DNA from: Gemmatimonadota bacterium
Lineage (GTDB): Bacteria; Gemmatimonadota; Gemmatimonadetes; Longimicrobiales; Gaopeijiaceae
Direction of reading: 5' to 3'
DNA length: 42,965 nucleotides
Assembly (NCBI GenBank): GCA_022826025.1
Contig: JAJDVR010000181.1
Location: 1-42,965, forward strand
Below, piece after piece: positions 26,014-34,605 of the stretch. Below the pieces are notes generated by a model that saw only the letters and a list, made by a program, of their open reading frames with translations, had not been told where the DNA came from and did not search any database. How positions within the stretch are numbered: the stretch's first letter is position 1; the number at the start of each line of letters is the position of its first letter. The translations under genes and the position numbers were made by a program.

Positions 26014-28218
26014 CTACTTCGGCCCCGCCGGCAAGTGCTCCAGCAGATACCGCACCATCAACATCCGAACATGTACCGCCGTCCCCTCGCCTTCCGACAG
26101 TCCGTGGTTCCGGTTTGGGTAGGTGAAGTAGTCGAACGTCTTCCCGAGTTCCACCAGCCGGTCCACCAGTCCCTCGACGATCTCCAGGTGCGTGTTGGTT
26201 TCCCCGGTTCCGTGAATGATGAGCAGGTCCCCCTCCAGCCCTTCCGCATAGTTGATGGGCGCGGAGACGCGGTAGCCGTCCGGGTTGGTCTCCAGGGTCT
26301 CCATGTAGATCTCCTGGAACCATGCGTTGTAGAGGTGCGGCTGGGGCTTGGGGACCACGGCGATCCCCACGTGGTAGACATCCGGCTTGCGAAACAGCGA
26401 GTTCAGGGTGTTCGATCCGCCGCCGCTCCAGCCCCAGATCCCCACTCTGGACACATCGACGTAGGGAAGCATCCTGCCCAGTTCCAGCACGCCCGCCGCA
26501 TGCTCCTCCGTCGACTGCACGCCGATCGTCGGAAAGGGCGCCCTCCGCCACGCCGCACCCTTCGGCGCCGGCGTGCCCCGGTTCTCGATGGACACGACCA
26601 GGTACCCGAGGTCCGCGATGGCGCGATGGTAGTTGTTCCGCGTCGACCACCGGTCGAGGACGGTCTGCCCGTGCGGTTCCCCGTAGACGTAGATGAACAC
26701 CGGGTATTTCGCGCCGGAGTCGAAGTCCCGCGGCTTGATCATCCACGCGTCCATCACTATGCCGTCCCCGATATCCAGCTCCAGAAACTCCGTGGGGCGG
26801 GAGATCGTGGCCTCGGCCCGCCGCCGGAGCTCGTCGTTGTCCTCCAGAACCCGCACGACGCGGTGGTCCGGGAGGCTGATCAGGGCGGTGACCGGCGGAG
26901 TGTCGAATGTGGAATATGTGTGAAAGGCCCACCGAAGGTCGGGAGAGAAGTCGTAGAAGTGGGTTCCCGGCTGGTCCGGGGGCGTGACCCGCTCGGGCTC
27001 TTCCGCGCCGTCCAGCCGGACGCGGTAGAGGTAGCGCTGGGTGGCGTTGTCGGGCGAGGCGAAGAAGTAGAACCAGCCATCTCCCCCATCGACCTCCCCG
27101 TGGGCAACCGGCCCGCGCTCCATGACGTCGCCGGGCCCCGGGGTCAGGAGCCGTTCCTCGCGCCCGTCGCGCGAATAGACCCAGGAGTGGCGCCACCCGT
27201 CCTTTTCGGTCAGGAAGAGGAAGGAGTCGCCCCCCCGGATCCACTCCAGGCCGGCGTTCAGGCGATAGCTGGCGACGACCCAGGCCGGATCGGACTCGTG
27301 GTAGATCCGGTCGACCTCACCCGTGTTCACGTTGGCGATATAGAAGTCCCGTTCGTCCCGAAACCGGCTGAACTGCTCCACCAGCAGCTCCTCGGAGTTT
27401 CCGGCCCAGCTCACCTGCCCGAGATAGAAGCCCTCGGTCGGGGAAGGGATGGAGATCCAGCGGACTTCCGTGCCCTCGGCGTCCACCACGCCCACCCGGA
27501 GCCCGGCGATGGTCTCGCCCACCCGAGCGAACCGGACCTGCCGGAGCTCGGGATAGGAGGGATCGGTGGGGACCAGCATGGACCTCATCCGCACCCCGGA
27601 GGCGTCGGACTGGACGAAGGCGACGCGGTTGCCGTCGGGACTCCACACGGCGCGGCCGTTGGAGACGGATTGGGCGGTGGTGTGGGTCAGGCGGGTCGTC
27701 TGAGCGGCCGCGAGGTCGTGGACGTGAAGGTCGCCCTCACGGCTGAAGAGGATGCGGCCTCCTTCCGGGGAGATGGCGCTTCCGGGACCCGCCTCCACCC
27801 TCGTCAGCGTGGAGGTGGCGGGTTCGAGCATCCAGTAGCCGTCGGTGTCAGTCCGGAGGAGCGCCCACGTGCCGTCCGGGGCGAACTGGTAGTCCGAGAT
27901 GCTCAAGGGCTCCGAACCACCGGCTGGCGTGAGCTGGGAGAGCGAGGCGAGGACGGTCCGGTTGCCGCTGGCGGCATCGTAACCGATCAACTCCGGCTGC
28001 GACGCGCCCGAAGGGGTCTCGAGGGTCGTGTATCCGGATCCGTCGGGCAGCCAGTTCGCCTGGAATGACCGGGCGTCAAAGTCCCTCGCCTCGAAGATGG
28101 AACGGAGGCGCGCTTCCGTCTCCGCGGGGACCTGGCAGAAAGCCGGAGATGGGAACAGGGTGGGGACGCCGAGGATGCCAAGCACCCAGAGGCTCCGAAA
28201 AATCCGTCTCGTGGTCAT
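26014..28218 (-). CDS. S9B (dipeptidyl peptidase IV-like) secreted peptidase
   Basis: 734 codons. Signal peptide MTTRRIFRSLWVLGILGVP...AFC, then a beta-propeller domain (about 30-470) and an alpha/beta hydrolase domain. Nucleophile in GWSGGGSN (Ser about 598), His in NRNHGLSEG (about 705). In the position where DPP4 proteins have DDN, this protein reads HGTGETNTH (about 669-677), so the usual acid residue is replaced by Glu or Thr. A role in peptide catabolism in the periplasm is expected. Ends just upstream of the binding lipoprotein gene on the same strand. Confidence 0.9.
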   Translation of the reverse strand: MTTRRIFRSLWVLGILGVPTLFPSPAFCQVPAETEARLRSIFEARDFDARSFQANWLPDGSGYTTLETPSGASQPELIGYDAASGNRTVLASLSQLTPAGGSEPLSISDYQFAPDGTWALLRTDTDGYWMLEPATSTLTRVEAGPGSAISPEGGRILFSREGDLHVHDLAAAQTTRLTHTTAQSVSNGRAVWSPDGNRVAFVQSDASGVRMRSMLVPTDPSYPELRQVRFARVGETIAGLRVGVVDAEGTEVRWISIPSPTEGFYLGQVSWAGNSEELLVEQFSRFRDERDFYIANVNTGEVDRIYHESDPAWVVASYRLNAGLEWIRGGDSFLFLTEKDGWRHSWVYSRDGREERLLTPGPGDVMERGPVAHGEVDGGDGWFYFFASPDNATQRYLYRVRLDGAEEPERVTPPDQPGTHFYDFSPDLRWAFHTYSTFDTPPVTALISLPDHRVVRVLEDNDELRRRAEATISRPTEFLELDIGDGIVMDAWMIKPRDFDSGAKYPVFIYVYGEPHGQTVLDRWSTRNNYHRAIADLGYLVVSIENRGTPAPKGAAWRRAPFPTIGVQSTEEHAAGVLELGRMLPYVDVSRVGIWGWSGGGSNTLNSLFRKPDVYHVGIAVVPKPQPHLYNAWFQEIYMETLETNPDGYRVSAPINYAEGLEGDLLIIHGTGETNTHLEIVEGLVDRLVELGKTFDYFTYPNRNHGLSEGEGTAVHVRMLMVRYLLEHLPAGPK

Positions 28219-28252
28219 GGAGACCTCCAGCTCATCCCAATAGGTTCGAATC

Positions 28253-28615
28253 TCACGCCCCGGGTTCCCAAAGCTCGATCGCGTTTCCTTCGGGGTCGTG
28301 GATGCGGGCGAAGCGACCGATGCCCTCCATCTTCATTTCGTGGCTGACCTCGATATCCGCGGACTTCAGTTGCGCGATCATCGCGTCCAGATCGACCACG
28401 CGGAAATTCAGCATGAACGCCTTGTCCGCCGCGAAATAGTCCGTGTCGGCACCGAAGGGTGCGAAAACCGTGACCCCGGACTCGGTCACCCAGGGCGGCA
28501 TCTCCATGTTCGTCGGCGCGGGATTGATGCCAAGGTGATCCTGATACCATTTCGCAAGTCCCTTCGGGTCCTGTGCCCGAAAGAAGAACCCGCCGAATCC
28601 CTGAACGGTTTGCAC
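28253..28615 (-). CDS. VOC (glyoxalase/bleomycin-resistance-like) protein
   Basis: 120 codons from GTG 28615 (AGAGGA upstream); the frame is open to 28768 but that part overlaps the neighbouring gene. VOC signatures: GFGGFFFRAQDPKGLAKWYQDHLG, then FNFRVVDLDAMIAQL and RFARIHDPEGNAIELWEP. The final Glu of IELWEP is a typical metal ligand. Substrate cannot be inferred. Confidence 0.85.
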   Translation of the reverse strand: MQTVQGFGGFFFRAQDPKGLAKWYQDHLGINPAPTNMEMPPWVTESGVTVFAPFGADTDYFAADKAFMLNFRVVDLDAMIAQLKSADIEVSHEMKMEGIGRFARIHDPEGNAIELWEPGA

Positions 28616-28722
28616 GCTACGTCCTCTCGATGATGGGCTGCACGATCTGCGCTTCGGGGAGTGTCGTGGAGTGAAGCCTTCTGCGCCAGATGGGTCCTCG
28701 ATCAACCGCGACAACGGCTGCT

Positions 28723-29466
28723 TCACACGAGTTCGGCGAGGCTTTCGGACCGCGGCAGCGCGATCCATCCCTCCGCGGTGGCCAGCGCGCGATCCGCGGG
28801 GCGAATCGGATCGCAGCGGTCGATGTGAGCCGCCCGAGCGACGAGAGCCGCCACGAGTGCATCAAGCATATCGTCGGAGGCCTTGCACCGGGCCCAATCG
28901 TTCCGGGAGAGCGCGAGCCAGTCAGCCGTCCGCTCGGCAAGATCAGTGACGAGCCGGGCCCGAACTGCTGACCCCTTGGTGCCCTTGTAACCGCGCGAGG
29001 GAAACTCCCAGACCGAGAGGGCCGCCGCAGGGTACACTTCGACGAAGCGACCGTCGCCGCTTCGATCAATGGTTTCGCCCTTTGCCGCCATCTCCGCGAG
29101 CAAACGGACGGCTCGCATGGCGGGCACCGCGATCAGATCCGACGAGACGCTGAGGGGCCACCGGCCCAGCTTCTCCCGCACGACCTTGTCCGTTCTTCGA
29201 AACCGAAGCTCACGAACCTCGGCAGAAGGCCAGACGGTCGATGCCGAGTATTGGGCAACCGCTCGCGCGAAAGGCACGGGCCAACCGAAAGGGGCGTCGA
29301 TACCGATCTTGTCGGCACGCCCGAACAACTCGTGCAGGTCGGAGTCGGTCGCTCCCATCGCGAGGGCCTCGACACGCGCCGAGCAACGATCCCAACGAAC
29401 CAGGCAGGTGGCGGTCCGCTTCGGCTGCGACGCGAGATCGACACCGAGAGTGACCATTGGTGTCAC
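28723..29466 (-). CDS. DUF429 domain protein
   Basis: 247 codons from GTG 29466, with GGAGGG about 8 nt upstream; ATG 29457 is an alternative. TLGVDLASQPKRTA and IGIDAPFGWPVPF are the two conserved Asp-containing blocks of DUF429, an RNase H-like fold family often described as predicted nucleases. VEVYPAAAL and CKASDDMLDALVAALVAR (acidic C-terminal block) also fit. Function unproven. The VOC gene starts about 110 nt further down on the same strand. Confidence 0.85.
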   Translation of the reverse strand: MTPMVTLGVDLASQPKRTATCLVRWDRCSARVEALAMGATDSDLHELFGRADKIGIDAPFGWPVPFARAVAQYSASTVWPSAEVRELRFRRTDKVVREKLGRWPLSVSSDLIAVPAMRAVRLLAEMAAKGETIDRSGDGRFVEVYPAAALSVWEFPSRGYKGTKGSAVRARLVTDLAERTADWLALSRNDWARCKASDDMLDALVAALVARAAHIDRCDPIRPADRALATAEGWIALPRSESLAELV

Positions 29467-29867
29467 GTCTTCGCCCTCCAGGGCAGCGACAACTGAGCGT
29501 AGTCGGGTAGATCGTTTCCGCGCAGGGTGCGCGGTTTCTCGGAGTCACCCATCGGTCAGTCCTTTCCAAGAGCCGTCTCGCCCGCTGAGTATGCCAAGCT
29601 CGCCATGGAGTGCGGCGATGTCGACCTCGCCGTCGGAAAGGAGTGGTGTCCTCCACGTCCCTCGTTCGTCGCCCTGACCGCCGGCAGATTCCTCGTTACA
29701 ACGACCTCGGCTCGCCCGCAAGGGAGCGGGCCCTCCTTCGAGGTCGGTTGCCGAGCCGATCAGCTACGCGAGGTGCATGGAGCCTCGGCATGGGATCGAG
29801 TGCCAGCGAAGGACTCTCCAAGCTCCTCGATCTTCCGGCATTGCAACAGATAACCCAATGGGTTACC
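29467..29867. other. 400-bp spacer without recognisable gene
   Basis: Separates the minus-strand DUF429 gene from the plus-strand toxin gene, so it should contain two divergent promoters. Open frames present (e.g. 29527-29853) show no known domain and no start signal. A perfect palindrome lies at its right end (29851-29865). Confidence 0.5.
29851..29865. promoter_or_regulatory. Perfect 15-bp palindrome at the toxin start (candidate operator)
   Basis: TAACCCA-A-TGGGTTA, arms of 7 with one central base, ends two bases before the ATG at 29868. This is the position of autoregulatory operators in RelE/HigB-HigA modules. Confidence 0.7.
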
Positions 29868-30215
29868 ATGAATCGCATGCAGACCGTCGCCGAGACCCCG
29901 ACCTTTTCCCGCCAAGCCGACAAGCTGTTCAGTGAGGACGAGAAGCGCGAACTGATCGACTATCTGGCCGGGAATCCCTTGGCGGGCGACGAAATCCGGG
30001 GCACGGGCGGAGTCCGAAAGGTGCGATTCCGAGCCATGGGCCGGGGAAAGCGGGGAGGTGTCCGCGTGATCTACTTCTACGCAGGCGAAGGAGTGCCGAT
30101 CTATGCGCTTCTCGCCTATTCGAAGTCCGATCAGACCGACCTGAGTCCGCGGGAGCGGCGAGCGGTGGCCGCACTCGTCAAGGCGATCAAGAGCTTGAGA
30201 GAGGAGAAGCGATGA
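29868..30215 (+). CDS. RelE/HigB-like type II toxin
   Basis: 115 codons from ATG 29868 (ATG 29877 is the alternative). FSRQADKLFSEDEKRELIDYLAGNP, GVRKVRFRAMGRGKRGGVRVIYFY and LLAYSKSDQTDLS are typical of RelE-fold HigB-like mRNA interferases. Gene order toxin then antitoxin, with the ATGA overlap at 30212-30215, is the HigBA arrangement. No Shine-Dalgarno before 29868; the palindrome occupies its place. Expected action: ribosome-dependent mRNA cleavage. Confidence 0.87.
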   Translation: MNRMQTVAETPTFSRQADKLFSEDEKRELIDYLAGNPLAGDEIRGTGGVRKVRFRAMGRGKRGGVRVIYFYAGEGVPIYALLAYSKSDQTDLSPRERRAVAALVKAIKSLREEKR

Positions 30216-30502
30216 GTACGTTCGGAGAAGACCTGATCCAGTCCCTGAACGAAGCCTTGGCCCACAGTAAGGGCGAAGGCCCCGCCATCGTTCACGCCCC
30301 GGTGACCCCACGCGAGGTCCGGGAACAGGCCAAGCTGACACAGTCTCAGATGGCAACCCTGATGGGTATGAGCCTGTCCGGCTACCGGAAATGGGAGCAG
30401 GGAACACGCCGCGTCAGCGGCCCGGCGGCGACGCTTCTGCGCATCATCCAGCACGAACCCGCCGCGGTCAGGCGTGCACTGCTGGCGTCGCCTGCGCCGT
30501 AG
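30212..30502 (+). CDS. HigA-like XRE antitoxin
   Basis: 96 codons; start overlaps the toxin stop. The helix-turn-helix TPREVREQAKLTQSQMATLMGMSLSGYRKWEQGTRRVSGPA (about 31-72; given here as one known block of the HigA2/XRE type) is followed by a short tail. Expected to bind the toxin and the palindrome upstream, giving autoregulation. Confidence 0.87.
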   Translation: MSTFGEDLIQSLNEALAHSKGEGPAIVHAPVTPREVREQAKLTQSQMATLMGMSLSGYRKWEQGTRRVSGPAATLLRIIQHEPAAVRRALLASPAP

Positions 30503-30590
30503 ATGGGCCCTCAGCCATGCAGCAGCTGAAGGAACTCATCGAGCCACAAGCGGGGCAAGTCGGGCGACATTCGGACAGGGAGATCCGGGA

Positions 30591-31445
30591 GTGAACCGCT
30601 ACGACGCATATGACCCTTTCGCGCGCGTCTACGACCAGCATTGGGGCTTCTTTGCGACGAAGGCGTATCCGATCCTCGAACATCTGGTTTGGGAGCACCT
30701 TCCGCCTGGATGCCCGGTCCTGGATCTCTGCTGTGGCACCGGCCAGCTCGCCGCCGAGCTGTCGCGGCAGGGATACCGCACAACGGGCCTGGATGGCTCT
30801 CAAGGGATGATCGAGATCGCGAAGAAGAACGCCCCGGACGCGGACTTCGTCGTCCGGGACGCCCGCAACATCGCCTTGCCCGGCAGGTTCTCGGCGGTTC
30901 TCTCGACCTTCGACAGCCTGAATCACGTGATGAGCCTGGACGAGTTGGAACAGGTGTTCCAAAGCGTATTCGCCGTCCTGGAAGGTGGTGGCTACTTCGT
31001 GTTCGACCTCAACATGGAAGAAGGCTTCCGGTCCAGATGGCGCGGTTCGTTCGAATTCATCGAGGAGGATCACGTCTGCGTGGTTCGATCTTCACACGAT
31101 GCCAGCGAGAAGACCGGACGGCTGGATGTCACCCTGTTCGAGATGAAGGGGTCAGGCTGGGTGCGGACCGATTTCCCTCTGATTCAACGCTGGTATGAAG
31201 AACGTGAGATCAGAGAACGACTGCGAAGGGCAGGATTCGAAGAGCTGCAGTCTTTCGATGAGAGCGAACCCATCGTAGAGGGCGCGCTGCACGAAGGCAG
31301 AATGTTCTTCGTCGCAAGGAAGCACGACGCCCATCAGCCCCGCGGCGAAAGGCGCCCCGATGTCCTCAAGGAGAGGGTCACCGTCCGCGACGGCTTCTTC
31401 GATCCGTTGCCGGAAGAGGAGCTGAAATCATGGGAGAGCGAGTAA
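30591..31445 (+). CDS. Class I SAM-dependent methyltransferase
   Basis: 284 codons from GTG 30591 (GGGAG upstream). N-terminus VNRYDAYDPFARVYD; SAM motif VLDLCCGTGQLA (about 43-54), then TTGLDGSQGMIEIAKKN and ARNIALPGRFSAVLSTFDSLNHV, the small-molecule methyltransferase pattern. Substrate unknown. Its 3' end overlaps the lipoprotein gene by 16 nt. Confidence 0.87.
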   Translation: MNRYDAYDPFARVYDQHWGFFATKAYPILEHLVWEHLPPGCPVLDLCCGTGQLAAELSRQGYRTTGLDGSQGMIEIAKKNAPDADFVVRDARNIALPGRFSAVLSTFDSLNHVMSLDELEQVFQSVFAVLEGGGYFVFDLNMEEGFRSRWRGSFEFIEEDHVCVVRSSHDASEKTGRLDVTLFEMKGSGWVRTDFPLIQRWYEEREIRERLRRAGFEELQSFDESEPIVEGALHEGRMFFVARKHDAHQPRGERRPDVLKERVTVRDGFFDPLPEEELKSWESE

Positions 31446-32788
31446 CCTCGCAATGCGGACCGCTCCGGCACGACTTCTCCGTCCTGCCGGTACGCCGCAC
31501 AGTTCCTGCCTCGTGCGCGCTGGCGTTGCTCTTGGCCCTTGGCTGTCAGGAGGCACCGGAGCCTGGCCAACGCCACGACCCCGACGCAGATGCCGCGCCT
31601 GTAGCAGTAGCCGATTCCGCAGGCGTGAGCATTGCCACAATCCCCAACCTGCACGCCCTCGACCTTCCGGAACTCGGCCTGACGCTGCTTCACTCCACGA
31701 TCGACGATCTTGACCTGGTCGAGGTGGTGGGTGCGGTTCTACTGCCCGATTCGTCGCTGGTCATCGCAGACAAGGCCGCGCCCAACATCAGCTTGCTGCG
31801 TCCGGACGGAAGCCTGCGGGCGCAGGTGGGCCGGGAGGGAGAGGGTCCGGGCGAGTACACCGATATCTCGCGCATCGGGCTCACCGGCGATGGGTCGCTG
31901 TTCGCCTATGACCGGGCCCTGCGCCGGTTCACGTTCCTCGATCGCGAGGGCGGCGTCATCGGGGTCCGGCGAAGCGGATGCACCGTCGCGACGGGAGAAG
32001 CCGATCCCCTTGCGGATGTGACCGAGCAGGGCTTCATCGGCGTCCTCGAGACCCGGCCCGATCTCCCTCCGGGCGTGCAACGCGGTCCGCTGTTCATGGT
32101 GGCCTGTGCCGGCGCCGGAGCATCATTCGATACGCTGGGCGAGTGGGCGGGCAAGGAGCGCTACGTCGCATCGAATCGGTGGATCGCCGTCGGATTCGGG
32201 CGCACGGCACTGTACGATGGACGGGGAGACCATGCGGTCGTCGGCACGAACGACTCGCTGGATCTGACGCTGTACGAGGGGACGACCGTGCGTACCAAGG
32301 TCCGTGGCGGCTCTTCCATGCGGATGGTGACCCCGCGGGAACGCGAGGAATGGACCGACCTGTACCTGGACATGTTCCCCGAGGTCGCCCGGGCGGACCG
32401 GCGGAGGAGATTGGAGCAATCAGAGGTCCGGGACGTCTATCCGGCTTTCGGGTCCATCAAGGTGGATGCCGGTGGCAGGATATGGATCGGAGACTACGCG
32501 AAGCTGTCGGCCGAGCAGCGGCTGTGGACGGTTCTCGGCGCGGACGGAACGCCGGTCGGCTCCGTTCGTCTTCCGGTCTTCCGTCCGGATTGGCTGCAGA
32601 TCCGTGAGGGCTCGATCACTGGGCGGGCGCTTGTCGAGTGGGAAGTCACCATCCCGAGCCCGGTCCACGAGTTGCTGGACATCGCCGGCGATCGCATCGC
32701 GGTATTGCGCAAGGATGAGTTCGGTCGCGAGTTCGTCGAGGTGTACGAGGTGGGAATGCCCGGGGAGGAGACAGCCCCGCCACACTAG
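31430..32788 (+). CDS. Six-bladed beta-propeller lipoprotein
   Basis: 452 codons. Hydrophobic signal with lipobox LLALGC (Cys 39), then ADSAGVSIATIPN and repeats of the type PDSSLVIADKAAPNISLLRPDGSLRAQVGREGEGPGEY, GLTGDGSLFAYDRALRRFTFLDREG, characteristic of the six-bladed propeller family frequent in Gemmatimonadota-like and Bacteroidota genomes. Probably periplasmic or outer-membrane anchored; ligand unknown. A shorter start (GTG 31502) would still keep the lipobox. A second family member lies at 37274. Confidence 0.8.
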   Translation: MGERVTSQCGPLRHDFSVLPVRRTVPASCALALLLALGCQEAPEPGQRHDPDADAAPVAVADSAGVSIATIPNLHALDLPELGLTLLHSTIDDLDLVEVVGAVLLPDSSLVIADKAAPNISLLRPDGSLRAQVGREGEGPGEYTDISRIGLTGDGSLFAYDRALRRFTFLDREGGVIGVRRSGCTVATGEADPLADVTEQGFIGVLETRPDLPPGVQRGPLFMVACAGAGASFDTLGEWAGKERYVASNRWIAVGFGRTALYDGRGDHAVVGTNDSLDLTLYEGTTVRTKVRGGSSMRMVTPREREEWTDLYLDMFPEVARADRRRRLEQSEVRDVYPAFGSIKVDAGGRIWIGDYAKLSAEQRLWTVLGADGTPVGSVRLPVFRPDWLQIREGSITGRALVEWEVTIPSPVHELLDIAGDRIAVLRKDEFGREFVEVYEVGMPGEETAPPH

Positions 32789-32796
32789 CTCGGTCA

Positions 32797-34053
32797 TTAA
32801 GCGCCGAAGCGCAGCGCCCGCGCGAGCTCCTCGTGCTCGAACGCCGACTCCATGCGATCGATTTCCCGTCGGCTCCCGCCGAGTCGCGCGGCGACCTCTC
32901 GCCACTCGGAGACCGCCTTCCCTGCCGCGCCCGCGATCCGTCTCGCCTGCTTCGGGCCCAGGCCGTAGTACTCCGCGGTGGCAAGCGCCTGGTCCAGCGA
33001 AGCGGTGCCATCGAATTCGTCGATGTACGTCGTGAGGACCCGGGGGCTCACGTCCGTCGGCACGGGATTCAGATCGTAGGCCGGTGAGAGCCGCCAGCCC
33101 CTTCCGATCTCGTAGAGGAATCCGTGGTTCCGCAGATGATCGTCGGTGTTCGAGATGAGGACGCTGAAGACGACGCGTCTCCACAGCTCGGCGAGGTCGG
33201 AGCGTGCCGCCGCTCCATGACTCCGCAGCGCATCGGCCAGCTCCAGATACGACCGCCGCTCGTTGTCGCGGGCATCCAGCATGCTCATCGCCGAGAGAAA
33301 CGGCATCCGATGGCTTCCCTCGCGGTCGAACCGCTGAAGAACCAGGATTCGCCTTCCGGCAACGCTTTCCAGTCGCCATGCGGGGACCCGCATCCCGGCG
33401 CGCTTCGCGAGCGCGAGCGCGACTCCTTCCCAGAGCACGATGTCCCGGTCGTCGTCCGTGCCTGGGAACTTTGCAAGCGCCAGCTCGCCGTCGTCGTCCC
33501 TGACCGCGGCCTTGGGCCGTGTGCCGCCGAGGGAGGATCCGGGACCGACCAGCAGGCGAAGATCGTCGTCCTTCTCACGCCGGCGGAGTACCCTCCTCGA
33601 GGCCGCCATCAGCCGCCGAAGATCGACCAAGGGAGGAACGCGCACCGCGCCTGATTCGGCGAGAAAGGGCCCTTCCCACTGCGTCGAGAACCTGAGCGCG
33701 CCGATGCGGATCTCGTCGTCCACGCGAAGAAGGAAATCGGATTCGAAGAGGGTCCGTGGCGCTCGCCCTTCCAGCCTCGCCCGCCTGACTTCGGCGCGGC
33801 GGAGGAGAACCCGGCCCCAGCGGTCCGGCGCCGAATCGCCGAGGGATCCGAAGAGCCTGCCGCGCGTGTGGTAGGGGCCCGGTCCAACCGTCAGCGCGGG
33901 CTCGAGGGCGAAGCGCAGGGGGTGGTCCATCCACGCCGCATCGTACTCGAACGACGCGCTCTCGCGGCCGCCGCGAACCCGAATCCACAGCCGGCCGGCT
34001 CGTATGGGCTCACCCCGCAGATCGACGTGAACCAGGACGGGTGTGTCCATCAT
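32797..34053 (-). CDS. hipA: HipA-like Ser/Thr kinase toxin
   Basis: 418 codons; its start overlaps the stop of the antitoxin gene (34050-34053). N-terminal domain (SASFEYDAAWMDHP; GRLFGSLGDSAPDRWG, about 32-80) and kinase domain: SSLGGTRPK (173-181; the Ser-containing Gly-rich loop), catalytic SNTDDHLRNHG (301-311) and metal-binding SPAYDLNP (323-330). Expected to phosphorylate a translation factor (glutamyl-tRNA synthetase in E. coli HipA). Intact as far as can be seen. Confidence 0.92.
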   Translation of the reverse strand: MMDTPVLVHVDLRGEPIRAGRLWIRVRGGRESASFEYDAAWMDHPLRFALEPALTVGPGPYHTRGRLFGSLGDSAPDRWGRVLLRRAEVRRARLEGRAPRTLFESDFLLRVDDEIRIGALRFSTQWEGPFLAESGAVRVPPLVDLRRLMAASRRVLRRREKDDDLRLLVGPGSSLGGTRPKAAVRDDDGELALAKFPGTDDDRDIVLWEGVALALAKRAGMRVPAWRLESVAGRRILVLQRFDREGSHRMPFLSAMSMLDARDNERRSYLELADALRSHGAAARSDLAELWRRVVFSVLISNTDDHLRNHGFLYEIGRGWRLSPAYDLNPVPTDVSPRVLTTYIDEFDGTASLDQALATAEYYGLGPKQARRIAGAAGKAVSEWREVAARLGGSRREIDRMESAFEHEELARALRFGA

Positions 34054-34424
34054 CCCGCACCCTGGCCGTCGGCGCCCGCAGGACGCGTGTCGCCCCTCCG
34101 ACGCTCGGCCGCGGGCACGCGCACGCGCTGAGGCAGGCGCTCCTCCAGCAGATCGAGCCCGATCCCGTCCCGGCTGCGGTCGGCCAGCTCCGAAATGCCG
34201 TCGTGCATGCCGAGGACGAACAGGACCGTGGCGTACATGCCCATGGAGACGCCCGCATCACCCTGTTCGATCTTGTGCAGCGTCGTGCGGCTGATCAGCG
34301 CGCGCTCGGCCATCGTCGATGCGCGGATGCGGCGCCGCAGCCGGGCGTCCCGGATGTCGCTGCCCAGCTTCCTGAGGATGCGCCGGACCGGAAGCGGCAG
34401 CGTACCGCGGATGTAGGAGGGCAT
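34050..34424 (-). CDS. hipB: HipB-like helix-turn-helix antitoxin
   Basis: 124 codons from ATG 34424 with GGAGG a few bases upstream. HTH segment SDIRDARLRRRIRASTMAERALISRTTLHKIEQGDAGVSMG (about 22-62 of the protein; two shorter blocks here) is XRE-like, with a Pro/Arg-rich tail. The Arg-rich C-terminus is longer than in E. coli HipB. Two inverted repeats upstream may be its operators. Confidence 0.85.
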   Translation of the reverse strand: MPSYIRGTLPLPVRRILRKLGSDIRDARLRRRIRASTMAERALISRTTLHKIEQGDAGVSMGMYATVLFVLGMHDGISELADRSRDGIGLDLLEERLPQRVRVPAAERRRGDTRPAGADGQGAG

Positions 34425-34435
34425 CTGATGTACCT

Positions 34436-34481
34436 TTACCGTTCAGTAACGCAAGTGTGAAAGCCGTTATCGTACATGATA
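34436..34481 (-). promoter_or_regulatory. Two inverted repeats upstream of hipB (candidate operators)
   Basis: TTAC-N6-GTAA at 34436-34449 and TATC-N6-GATA at 34468-34481, centres 32 bp apart, lie 12-57 bp upstream of the antitoxin start. E. coli HipB binds TATCC-N8-GGATA, so the design is similar but not identical. Confidence 0.5.
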
Positions 34482-34605
34482 CGGGACGGTATGACAATCC
34501 GCACCGCGACGGACAACTCCTTCTCACGCGCCGGTCTCGCGGAGAGAAGCCGTCTCTGCCAGATTCAGACTCGCTCAATCCACGAACCGCCGAAAAGGGA
34601 GCCCC

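Noticed and set aside
25108-28068. 986-codon plus-strand open frame
   Set aside because: Antisense of the binding lipoprotein and S9B peptidase genes; G+C-rich codon bias keeps the opposite frame open. No domain sense.
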